A stretch of DNA of 64,000 nt from Alicyclobacillus mali (lineage in GTDB: Bacteria > Bacillota > Bacilli > Alicyclobacillales > Alicyclobacillaceae), in the NCBI RefSeq assembly GCF_017329565.1, contig NZ_JAFMTT010000011.1; one strand, written 5' to 3'. The notes below the pieces were generated by a model. That model worked only from the letters and a program-made list of their open reading frames with translations. It ran no database searches and had not been told where the DNA came from. Within the stretch, counting starts at the first letter, position 1. The number at the start of each line of letters is the position of its first letter. Position numbers and translations under genes: made by a program. This document shows, one piece after another, positions 49,663-57,538 of this stretch.

Positions 49663-52374
49663 TTGTGGAAAGAGCGATTACTTGAATACATGCGCTCCGA
49701 GGATTACAGGCCGAGCACGGTGCAGGAACTGTGTGAGCGGCTCGGCGTGGAGAGCGCGGCGGACTTTCGTACATTTGTCCGCCTTCTGAACGAGCTGGAG
49801 GACGCAGGAGATCTCGTTCGCACCAAGAATAACCGTTACGCGCTGCCGGAGCAGATGAACTTCATCGCTGGCAGGCTTCAGCTCAAGGCACGGGGGTATG
49901 GCTTCGTCATTCCCGAAAACGAGGCCGAGGCCGACATCTATATTCCCCAGTCCGCTTTGAATGGCGCCATGAGCGGAGACCGAGTGCTCGTGCGACTGCG
50001 CGACGAGCGCGGCAAGGGGGCGCAGGCCCACCGCGAGGGAGAAATCGTCAAGATTTTGGAGCGCGGGAACGACCGCATCGTGGGGCAGATTGCGATGTAC
50101 ACGCACCACGCGTTCGTTTCGCCGCTCGACAAGCGGTTTCCCGAGGACGTCTTTGTGCCAAGGGATGCGGTGGGGAATGCGCACGACGGACAGGTGGTGG
50201 TGGTCGAGATCACCTCTTATCCGACAGCCACACACGGTCCCGTGGGGCGCGTGGTGGAGGTCCTCGGCTATCCGGACGAGCCGGGTGTGGACATCCTGGC
50301 CATCGTGCGAAAGTACAACCTGCCGGAGGTGTTTCCAGAGGACGTACTCGCGAACGCGGAGCGGATTCCGCTGGAGATCGATCCGGCCGAGATCGCCCGG
50401 CGGAAGGACTTTCGCAGCGAGATCATCGTGACCATCGACGGTGACGACGCCAAGGACCTGGACGACGCGGTGCATGTGAAGCGCCTGCCCAGCGGACACT
50501 ACGAGCTCGGCGTACACATTGCGGATGTGGGCTACTACGTCAAGGAGAACAGCCCGCTCGACAGAGAGGCCTTCCGGCGCGGGACAAGCGTGTACTTGGT
50601 AGATCGCGTCATCCCCATGTTGCCTCAGCGCCTGTCGAACAACATCTGCTCGCTCAACCCGCAAGTGGATCGCCTCACGATGTCGTGCGTCATGGAGATC
50701 GACGGGCAGGGGCGCATCGTCTCCCATGAAATTGTGCCAAGTGTGATTCGCACGGCGGAACGCATGACGTACAACGACGTGCGCAAGATCCTGGAGGACG
50801 AAGACGCGGAGCTGCGAGCGAGGTATGCGCCGCTCGTGTCCATGTTCGAGTTGATGCGGGAGCTGGCCCTCATTTTGCGAGAGAAGCGGATGAGGCGCGG
50901 GGCCATCGACTTCGACTTCGCCGAGATCAAGGTGCGCGTGAACGATCTCGGCGAGCCCACGTCCATTGAGCCGCGCCCGCGATCCATCGCGGAGCGGATC
51001 ATCGAGGAGTTCATGCTCGCCGCCAACGAAACCGTGGCCGAGCACTTTCACTGGCTCGGCGCGCCGTTCATCTACCGCGTACATGACGATCCGGATCCGG
51101 ACAAGATCATTCATTTGAATCTGTTTCTGCACAACTTCGGATATCGCGTGAAGGGGACCGCTGGCGGCAAGATTCATCCGCGCGCACTTCAGGAAGTGCT
51201 GAACGAGGTCGAGGGCAAGCGCGAGGCGCGGATGATCGCGATGGTGATGTTGCGGTCGATGCAGCAGGCGAAATACCGCCCGGAATGCACGGGGCACTTT
51301 GGCCTCGCGGCGGAGTACTACACGCACTTCACATCGCCCATCCGCCGGTATCCGGACTTGGCCATCCATCGCATCATCCGCGAGGTGCTGACGCGCGGAT
51401 CGCTGTCTCCGGAGCGTGAGGCCCAACTGCGCGAGTTTGTCGCCGATGCAAGCCGTCAGTCGAGCGAGCGCGAGCGGATCGCCCAGGAGGCCGAGCGCGA
51501 AGTCGATCAGCTGAAGATGGTCGAATACATGCAGGAGCACATCGACGAGGAGTTTGACGGCGTCATTTCGGGTGTGGTTCCGTTCGGCCTATTTGTGCAG
51601 CTCGACAATGGCATCGAGGGACTCATCCACATCAGTGAGCTGTCAGACGATTACTACGTGCTCCACGAGCGCCAGATGGCCCTCATCGGCGAGCGCACGC
51701 GGCGCGTCTTCCGGATTGGCGATCCCGTCCGCGTCGTGGTGATACGGGCGGCCAAAGAGGACCTGCGGATCGACTTTGGGCTCGTGGAACATCTTCGCGA
51801 AGCGACGTACGTCGGAGGTGAAGGCCCAGGCGCGATCGTGTATGATGAGGACCTGACACCGAAGGAGCGGCGAGAAACCGAGCGTCGCCGGCGCGAGGCT
51901 GCTTCCCGGGCCGGTGGCCGCCGCGAGCGGGACGACAAGCGCCATCGCGTGCGGCGGGAGCGAAGTGCGGAGGCGCGCGCGGGCGTTCGCCTGTCCGACT
52001 GGGATGACGGCGAAGACGAAGCATCATCCGTGCCAGGCGACATGCTGACGGGTGATCTGCCATACGACGCTTGGGACGAGGAGTATCCAGATCCGCGCTC
52101 CCGAAAGGGGCCGCAGAAGCGCGGCCGGCGTGCTGCGCCGGAGTCAGGTCCGGCAGAAGACGGTCGGGGAATACGGGGCGGCCCTGGCGCGACGCCCACG
52201 CGGCGGGGAGGCTATCGAACATGGCCTGCCCGGGAGGCGGGCGAGCGCAGCGGCCGAGGCGGGAGCGAGGGTAAGCCGCGGCAGGCGCGCGCGGGGGAGC
52301 GATCTCCCGCGAAGCGAAACAAGGAGACAGGCAAATCGGGTGGGCGCGGTTCGCGCAGCAAGCGGAAACGGTGA
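49663..52374 (+). CDS. rnr: ribonuclease R
   Basis: About 903-residue 3'-5' exoribonuclease of the RNB family that degrades structured RNA. Order: N-terminal helix-turn-helix-like domain (YRPSTVQELCERLG), two cold-shock domains with GYGFVIPENEAEADIYIP, the RNB catalytic domain with the Asp cluster TIDGDDAKDLDDAVHV near residue 262 and TSPIRRYPDLAIHR near 560, an S1 domain with GVVPFGLFVQLDNGIEGL near 635, then a long basic Arg/Gly-rich tail (about 730-903). The TTG at 49663 has GGAGTG eight bases upstream; ATG codons at 49612 and 49621 are alternatives. Followed by smpB and ssrA, partners in trans-translation. Confidence 0.94.
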   Translation: MWKERLLEYMRSEDYRPSTVQELCERLGVESAADFRTFVRLLNELEDAGDLVRTKNNRYALPEQMNFIAGRLQLKARGYGFVIPENEAEADIYIPQSALNGAMSGDRVLVRLRDERGKGAQAHREGEIVKILERGNDRIVGQIAMYTHHAFVSPLDKRFPEDVFVPRDAVGNAHDGQVVVVEITSYPTATHGPVGRVVEVLGYPDEPGVDILAIVRKYNLPEVFPEDVLANAERIPLEIDPAEIARRKDFRSEIIVTIDGDDAKDLDDAVHVKRLPSGHYELGVHIADVGYYVKENSPLDREAFRRGTSVYLVDRVIPMLPQRLSNNICSLNPQVDRLTMSCVMEIDGQGRIVSHEIVPSVIRTAERMTYNDVRKILEDEDAELRARYAPLVSMFELMRELALILREKRMRRGAIDFDFAEIKVRVNDLGEPTSIEPRPRSIAERIIEEFMLAANETVAEHFHWLGAPFIYRVHDDPDPDKIIHLNLFLHNFGYRVKGTAGGKIHPRALQEVLNEVEGKREARMIAMVMLRSMQQAKYRPECTGHFGLAAEYYTHFTSPIRRYPDLAIHRIIREVLTRGSLSPEREAQLREFVADASRQSSERERIAQEAEREVDQLKMVEYMQEHIDEEFDGVISGVVPFGLFVQLDNGIEGLIHISELSDDYYVLHERQMALIGERTRRVFRIGDPVRVVVIRAAKEDLRIDFGLVEHLREATYVGGEGPGAIVYDEDLTPKERRETERRRREAASRAGGRRERDDKRHRVRRERSAEARAGVRLSDWDDGEDEASSVPGDMLTGDLPYDAWDEEYPDPRSRKGPQKRGRRAAPESGPAEDGRGIRGGPGATPTRRGGYRTWPAREAGERSGRGGSEGKPRQARAGERSPAKRNKETGKSGGRGSRSKRKR

Positions 52375-52459
52375 TGCGAATGTGCCGCCGTGTGGCAGAT
52401 GGCAGAGCCCGCGCACGGCGGCGTATCGCGCGCCCGATGGAGCATCGGAGTGACGTGAG

Positions 52460-52933
52460 ATGGCGAGATCGCAGGGAACTCGATTGATTGCGCAGAATCG
52501 GAAGGCGTACCACGATTACTTCATCGAAGAGACGTACGAGGCAGGTCTCGTGCTGACGGGCACGGAGATCAAGTCCATCCGCAAGGGATCCGTAAGCCTG
52601 CGGGACGCATACGCGCGCGTGGACGAAGGGGAAGTGTACATCTACAACATGCATATCGCGCCCTATGAGCAGGGGAACCGGTTTAACCATGATCCGCTCC
52701 GGCCGCGCAAGTGCCTGCTGCACAAGAAGGAGATCAATCATCTTTACGGTGCGGTCAGGCAGCGAGGGGCCACCCTCGTGCCTACCAAAGTTTACATCAA
52801 AGATGGGTGGGCCAAGGTGGAGTTGGCGCTCGCGAAAGGAAAGAAGCTCTATGACAAGCGCGAAGCTGCTAAGGAGCGCGATGCAAACCGCGAAATTCAG
52901 CGCGCACTGCGAGCGCGCATGCGCGGGGAGTGA
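52460..52933 (+). CDS. smpB: SsrA-binding protein
   Basis: 157-residue SmpB, the OB-fold protein that binds tmRNA and brings it to stalled ribosomes. It shows IAQNRKAYHDYFIEETYEAG near 10, LTGTEIKSIRKGSVSLRDAY, YEQGNRFNHDPLRPRKCLLH and the basic C-terminal tail KGKKLYDKREAAKERDANRE that mimics the codon-anticodon region. The ATG at 52460 is 85 bases after rnr. It is directly upstream of its RNA partner ssrA. Confidence 0.97.
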   Translation: MARSQGTRLIAQNRKAYHDYFIEETYEAGLVLTGTEIKSIRKGSVSLRDAYARVDEGEVYIYNMHIAPYEQGNRFNHDPLRPRKCLLHKKEINHLYGAVRQRGATLVPTKVYIKDGWAKVELALAKGKKLYDKREAAKERDANREIQRALRARMRGE

Positions 52934-52995
52934 CCTTGCTCGTATCGCTCGGGAAATCGGGGCATGGGGCGGGTCAGGTTGTTTGTGGAAATGGG

Positions 52996-53023
52996 TTGAT
53001 CTGTATTCAAAGTGGAGTATAAT
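52996..53023 (+). promoter_or_regulatory. ssrA promoter
   Basis: TTGATC (52996-53001), 16 bases, TATAAT (53018-53023), giving a start near 53030 and a 5' extension of about 58 bases to be trimmed from the tmRNA precursor. Confidence 0.7.
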
Positions 53024-53087
53024 AAAATGTGCTGTTGAACGATAAGCGATTCGCTGAAGACATGCCGGACGGCTGTCGCCAAAACGC

Positions 53088-53458
53088 GGGGGCGTTTTGG
53101 ATTCGACGGGGACTGTTCGAGCATGTACGGCGGGCCGTGGGGCTGCGACCACGTTGTGCACGCAGGTCTAAATTTAACTGGCAAAGCGAATCGCTTTACC
53201 ACTCAAAACAAGCTCGCTCTCGCTGCCTAATCCAGCGGGACCGTTGCGTGATGCGTCGCCTGCGCGCGTCGCGTAACGTCATCTAAGCAGGCTGGCGGCT
53301 TCCCTCGTTCGCGGGGACGCCGTGAGACGATAGCGAACTAGCCTGTGCACCAGCGTGATCGTCCGCGGGTCGCAGGGACTTGAGTAGACGGTCTACGCCC
53401 GTAGATGTACATGTAGCGAGGTCTTCGGACGCGGGTTCGATTCCCGTCGCCTCCACCA
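53088..53458 (+). ncRNA. ssrA: transfer-messenger RNA
   Basis: 371-base tmRNA that rescues stalled ribosomes. The 5' end GGGGGCG (53088-53094) pairs with CGCCTCC before the encoded ACCA at 53455-53458, forming the acceptor stem. The T-arm GCGGGTTCGATTCCCGT and the 5' TTGGATTCGACGGGGAC block are canonical. The tag frame is 53180-53230 (GGC resume codon to TAA) and encodes GKANRFTTQNKLALAA, ending in the degradation signal LAA. Transcribed from its own promoter, after smpB. Confidence 0.96.
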
Positions 53459-53489
53459 TACATGGGTTCAAAGGAATATGAGGACACCG

Positions 53490-53529
53490 TTCGCCGGTTC
53501 CGTCCCTCGAGGGGCGGGCCGGCGAATTT
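53490..53529 (+). terminator. terminator after ssrA
   Basis: TTCGCCGG (53490-53497) pairs with CCGGCGAA (53519-53526); inner CCG/CGG and CCC/GGG helices close on a TCGA loop. A short T-stretch follows. The 160 bases from here to the aldehyde dehydrogenase show no further gene. Confidence 0.75.
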
Positions 53530-53692
53530 GATTGAAGGCCCGTTTGATTTGAAGGCCTCGTGCGCCATGCATCGTGTCGGGCGGACGGTGTTCCGCATGG
53601 AGGAATGGACTGCTTGCCCTGCTTTGAAAGCGCTTGTAGCATGACCTTCAAAGTCATCGCCGTGCTTGCAACGGCGGGAAACGGAGGTCCAC

Positions 53693-55150
53693 ATGTTCGA
53701 TCTCACGAAGCTCTCACGTCAATACATCGCTGGCGAGTGGCGCGACGGGCGCAGCGCCCGCGTTCACCGCAATCAGAATCCGTACGACGGCTCGACGGTG
53801 GCCGAGATCCGACTGGCCACGGTGGAGGATATCGACGAGGCGTACCGTGCTGCCGAGATTGCGCAGAAGCAATGGGCGCGCGTGAATCCGTTCGAACGGC
53901 AGGCTGTCATGGAGCGAGCTCTCCGAATTTGGGAGGGATATCGGGATGACGTCATCTCGCTTGTCGCCGACGAGATCGGAGGAACCTTCATCAAGGCGGC
54001 CATCGAGTTCGAACTGGTGAAGAACTTCTTGCGCGAGGCGGCGACGTATCCTCTGCGCATGGAGGGGCGGTTGCTCCCGGCGACCATCCCCGGAAAAGAA
54101 AATCGCCTGCTCCGCCTGCCCGCCGGGGTGGTGGGCATCTTAAGTCCTTTCAATTTTCCCATGTGTTTATCGATGCGCGCCCTGGCGCCCGCAGTGGCGT
54201 GCGGCAACGGTGTCGTGCTGAAGCCGCACGAGGAGGCCGCCATCACGGGCGGCACACTGCTGGCGCAGGTGTTCGAAGAAGCCGGCGTGCCGAAGGGGCT
54301 TGTCAACGTGGTCGTGGCCGATGTCGCAGAGATTGGCGACGCATTTCTGGAACACCCAATTCCGCGAATCATCTCGTTCACCGGCTCCACCGCTGTGGGG
54401 CGCCACATCGCCGAGGTGGCGGGCCGACATCTGAAGCGAGTGACGCTGGAGTTGGGCGGAAACAGCGCGCTCATCGTGCTTGAAGATGCCGATCTCGACC
54501 TTGCTGTCGATGCGGCGATATTCAGCCGCTTCACGCATCAGGGCCAGATCTGCATGTGTGCCAATCGCGTGATCGTCGTGAAAGATGTGTATGAACAATT
54601 TCTCGGGAAATTTGTCGAACGGGTGTCGAAGCTGAAGATGGGCGATCCTCGAGATCCTGAGACGGTCATCGGGCCGCTCATCAACCGCCGCCAGGTCGAG
54701 CGGCTGCTGGCCGTCGTCGATGCGAGCGTCGAGCAGGGGGCGCGGGTCGCTTATCGGGGACCGGTGGACGGAAACGTTGTGGGGCCGGTCGTACTGGCCG
54801 ACGTTCGGCCAGAGATGGCGTGTGCGAAAGACGAGATGTTTGGCCCCGTTGTGGCGGTGATGCCTGTCGCGAATGAGCAAGAAGCGGTGCGGGTGGCGAA
54901 CGACAGCGACTATGGGCTGACGGGCGCGGTCATCACGCGTGACATTGAGCGCGGCCTTCGTGTCGCAATGCAGGTGGAGACAGGGATGTTTCACGTGAAT
55001 GATGGAACCGTGAACGATGAGCCACTTGTGGCGTTTGGCGGTGAAAAAGCTTCGGGCGTCGGCCGATACAACGGCCAGTGGGGCATCGATGAGTTTACGA
55101 CGCTGAAATGGATCTCGATTCAGCGGGATCGGCGCCAGTATCCCATCTGA
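53693..55150 (+). CDS. NAD(P)-dependent aldehyde dehydrogenase
   Basis: 485-residue ALDH superfamily enzyme oxidising an aldehyde to the acid. It shows YIAGEWRDGRSARVHRNQNP at the start, GILSPFNFPMCLSMRALAPA near 152, the NAD-binding SFTGSTAVGRHIAE near 225, catalytic Glu in LELGGNSALIV near 250, and the catalytic Cys in HQGQICMCANR near 284. The pattern resembles Bacillus YfmT-type benzaldehyde/vanillin dehydrogenases, but substrate is open; lactaldehyde from rhamnose is a distant possibility although RhaEW already covers it. The ATG at 53693 follows GGAGGT (53683-53688). Single gene. Confidence 0.88.
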   Translation: MFDLTKLSRQYIAGEWRDGRSARVHRNQNPYDGSTVAEIRLATVEDIDEAYRAAEIAQKQWARVNPFERQAVMERALRIWEGYRDDVISLVADEIGGTFIKAAIEFELVKNFLREAATYPLRMEGRLLPATIPGKENRLLRLPAGVVGILSPFNFPMCLSMRALAPAVACGNGVVLKPHEEAAITGGTLLAQVFEEAGVPKGLVNVVVADVAEIGDAFLEHPIPRIISFTGSTAVGRHIAEVAGRHLKRVTLELGGNSALIVLEDADLDLAVDAAIFSRFTHQGQICMCANRVIVVKDVYEQFLGKFVERVSKLKMGDPRDPETVIGPLINRRQVERLLAVVDASVEQGARVAYRGPVDGNVVGPVVLADVRPEMACAKDEMFGPVVAVMPVANEQEAVRVANDSDYGLTGAVITRDIERGLRVAMQVETGMFHVNDGTVNDEPLVAFGGEKASGVGRYNGQWGIDEFTTLKWISIQRDRRQYPI

Positions 55151-55182
55151 CCTTCGCCGACGATGCTTCATACTACGCGCGG

Positions 55183-55209
55183 GCCCGACACCAGCCGGGC
55201 CCCTTTTCC
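55183..55209 (+). terminator. terminator after the aldehyde dehydrogenase gene
   Basis: GGGCCCG (55183-55189) pairs with CGGGCCC (55198-55204) over an 8-base loop, followed by CTTTT. Confidence 0.8.
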
Positions 55210-55220
55210 ATGTTCCCCTT

Positions 55221-55250
55221 GTCGCCATGCGGTTTTCCTTGATACAATAC
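55221..55250 (+). promoter_or_regulatory. promoter of the mpsC-like gene
   Basis: TTGTCG (55221-55226), 18 bases, TACAAT (55245-55250) preceded by TGA, an extended -10. It lies 54 bases before the mpsC-like start and is the only convincing promoter seen upstream of dabB-dabA. Confidence 0.55.
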
Positions 55251-55304
55251 TCTCTGATGTCCAGCGCGAGACCGTGCAGCGATCGCGGATCGAGGGAGAG
55301 AGAC

Positions 55305-55727
55305 ATGGCGGCATCCAAGCTGAAAGGCTGCATCGAGGCTGACATCTCGAACGCCCTGACGAAGTGGGAAAAGGACTATCTCGGGCGCGGCTCGGTCTCG
55401 GTTAAGACGGATATCCTGCGGGATATGATCATCGTTTCGCTGCATGGCATTCTCTCGTCCGCGGAGTACGCGCTCTGCGAGACCTACGAGGGCATGCTGT
55501 CGGTGAAGCGGACTCGCACCAGCTTGGTGGAGTCTGGGGTTGAGGATCTGAAGGTGATCATTCGCCGGATCACGGGAGAAGAAGTGAAAAGCTTCTTCAC
55601 GGACCTCAGCACGCGCACGGGCGAACGGATCATGGTGTTTCGGTTGCGTTCGGACCTTGAGCGGAAGCTGGAGTCCGGTGAGTTCGAGGGCGGACGCGAT
55701 ATCGTGGACGCCGGGCGAGACTTGTGA
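55305..55727 (+). CDS. mpsC: MpsC-like (DUF2294) protein
   Basis: 140-residue DUF2294 protein, the family of Staphylococcus aureus MpsC. It is soluble, with the family pattern EADISNALTKWEKDYLGRG near 10, VKTDILRDMIIVSLHGIL near 34, and FFTDLSTRTGERIMVFRL near 102. In S. aureus mpsABC is needed for membrane-potential generation and CO2/bicarbonate supply; MpsC's own role is unclear. GAGGGAGAGAG precedes the ATG at 55305. The next two genes are the MpsA and MpsB counterparts, so this is the complete three-gene set, with the order C-A-B instead of A-B-C. Confidence 0.83.
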   Translation: MAASKLKGCIEADISNALTKWEKDYLGRGSVSVKTDILRDMIIVSLHGILSSAEYALCETYEGMLSVKRTRTSLVESGVEDLKVIIRRITGEEVKSFFTDLSTRTGERIMVFRLRSDLERKLESGEFEGGRDIVDAGRDL

Positions 55728-55916
55728 AATGCCCCCATCTCGCGGTCATATCCGTGTGGATGGCGGCGTACAGTTCATCGAACAGCACGAGTCAGGCAAT
55801 TGAACCTATCTGGATCGGTGCTTCGGGCGAGGCGCGCGTCTTCTGCACAGGGGGGCGGCGAGGCGCTGGCGCATCGTGATGTAGACCGGGTGTTTGATCA
55901 GCTTACATGAGTTGAC

Positions 55917-55979
55917 AAAAAACCGGCGTGACTCGGTGAGTGGGTTTGTTACCCGCTTCGCCGAGCGCGCCGGTTTTTT
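55917..55979 (+). terminator. large bidirectional terminator-like hairpin before dabB
   Basis: AAAAAACCGGCG (55917-55928) pairs perfectly with CGCCGGTTTTTT (55968-55979). Inside are CTCGG/CCGAG (55932-55936, 55961-55965) and GGGT/ACCC (55942-55945, 55951-55954). A- and T-runs make it a terminator in both directions. Bases 55728-55916 contain no supported gene and no convincing promoter, and only 53 bases separate the hairpin from dabB, so it may be a regulated attenuator of dabB-dabA. Confidence 0.75.
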
Positions 55980-56032
55980 CTATGTACATGTCGAAATTGC
56001 GCGGCGATGTGCCGCGGCGTAGGAGGGCGCAC

Positions 56033-57538
56033 ATGTTCTCAGGATGGATGCCGCAGATCATTTTCTCGGCTTGGCTGGTGGCCTGGGCCTTCTCCGGGTT
56101 GGCAGCGGGCCTTTGTTTGCCCCTGCGCGGGCCGCAAAGGCGCGTCGGGCTGCTGCTAGGTGGACTCGCACTCGTCGCGTTCATCTCGCTTGCGGGTCTC
56201 GTCTTCACGTCTGGTGAGGTCTATCGCGACGCACGGTTGGGCTGGGCCGTCTCTGCCTACATCGCCGCGCTGGGACTCGGGGTCGAGGCGTTTGCGATGC
56301 GCCACCTGGCAGGGAGCGAGCGATACGGCCGCTACTTCGCGTGGATGACCTGGACGCTGTTCTGCGCGAGCGCAAGCTGGATGGTCGACAACGCGATTGC
56401 CTTCGCCGTCTGTTGGATAGGGATGGATGTCGGGATCGTGCGGCTCATCTCGCTGCAGCGAGGCAGCCGTGCGGTGCGGCGCGTCGTCCGCACAGCCTTC
56501 GTGAGGCTTCTGCCAAGCATGGGCGGTATCGCCCTGATATCACTTTTGTGCGTGAAGTCCTCCGGCCGAATCTCGCTCCACGCGGGCGTCGCGGCGCTGG
56601 CACAACGTCCTCACGTTGCGATTCTCGCGAGTCTCGTCCTTGCGCTGGTTGCGCTCGCACAAGCTGGCAATGCGCCGTTCATGCGTTGGTTGCTTGACTC
56701 GGCCATTACGCCGACGCCGGTGTCGGCGCTGATGCACGCAGGCGTGGTGAACGCTGGTGGCCTGCTGCTCGCCAAATTTGCGCCGGTTCTCGCGACGGGG
56801 GGGGTCATCCCTCGCGCGCTGCTCATGGCTGCGGCGTGGGTCAGCATCGCCATCGGCACAGGGATCCTCATGATTCACGCGGATTACAAGCGTCAGCTCG
56901 TCGCGTCCACGATGGCACAAATGGGGCTCATGCTGACGGAGTGCGCCGTGGGGGCATATGCCGTCGCCATGGTCCATCTGGTGCTGCACGGGGTCTTCAA
57001 GGCAACGCTGTTCTTGCGATCCGGCTCGGCCGTGCCACGCCCCGACGAGGTTCTGGTCAAGGCGCAGGTGCTATCACCTCGTTTTCCGTGGGCACAACTC
57101 GTCGGAGCGGCGTTCTTCCTCGTTTATGCCTTCCCTCGTCCGGCAGACGGGTTGAGCCTTTTGTCTGGTTTGTTGCTCGGCGCAGGGTGTGCGGTCGCCC
57201 TTGCGGCGGCCACGTCCCTACGCGCTGGGCGGTGGCTCGGCGCTGCGATCGCGCTGTTCGCGGGCGCGCTTGCCTTGGCACTCCGTGACGAGCTGATCCG
57301 CGCGTGGGCGGTTCTCCTGGGGACGCCGGGATCAGGGGATGCGTGGCTTGCCGCGGTGGCGGCGGGACTGATCGCGCTTCACGCCGCGCTCTTTACATGG
57401 CTGCGCAGACATCCTCGCCACCCGTGCTCCCTGCGCGCATACGCGTGGCTTGCACACATGGGCGATCCGAGCCCGCACGCTGCCGAGGCGCAACCCGCCG
57501 CGCTCGAAACGCTCGCAAAGGAGGCGATGCTTTCGTGA
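56033..57538 (+). CDS. dabB: DabB/MpsA: NuoL-like proton-translocating subunit of the DAB inorganic carbon transporter
   Basis: 501-residue integral membrane protein of the Proton_antipo_M (NuoL/NdhF/MrpA) family, about thirteen hydrophobic segments. The family core AQAGNAPFMRWLLDSAITPTPVSALMHAG is near residue 213, and HLVLHGVFKATLFLRSG, with the conserved His and Lys, near 315. In DAB systems DabB couples a cation gradient to CO2 hydration by DabA; in S. aureus MpsA is the equivalent. The ATG at 56033 follows TAGGAGGG. The stop overlaps the dabA start, so the pair is translationally coupled. No Nuo or Mrp genes adjoin it, which supports DabB over a respiratory subunit. Confidence 0.9.
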   Translation: MFSGWMPQIIFSAWLVAWAFSGLAAGLCLPLRGPQRRVGLLLGGLALVAFISLAGLVFTSGEVYRDARLGWAVSAYIAALGLGVEAFAMRHLAGSERYGRYFAWMTWTLFCASASWMVDNAIAFAVCWIGMDVGIVRLISLQRGSRAVRRVVRTAFVRLLPSMGGIALISLLCVKSSGRISLHAGVAALAQRPHVAILASLVLALVALAQAGNAPFMRWLLDSAITPTPVSALMHAGVVNAGGLLLAKFAPVLATGGVIPRALLMAAAWVSIAIGTGILMIHADYKRQLVASTMAQMGLMLTECAVGAYAVAMVHLVLHGVFKATLFLRSGSAVPRPDEVLVKAQVLSPRFPWAQLVGAAFFLVYAFPRPADGLSLLSGLLLGAGCAVALAAATSLRAGRWLGAAIALFAGALALALRDELIRAWAVLLGTPGSGDAWLAAVAAGLIALHAALFTWLRRHPRHPCSLRAYAWLAHMGDPSPHAAEAQPAALETLAKEAMLS

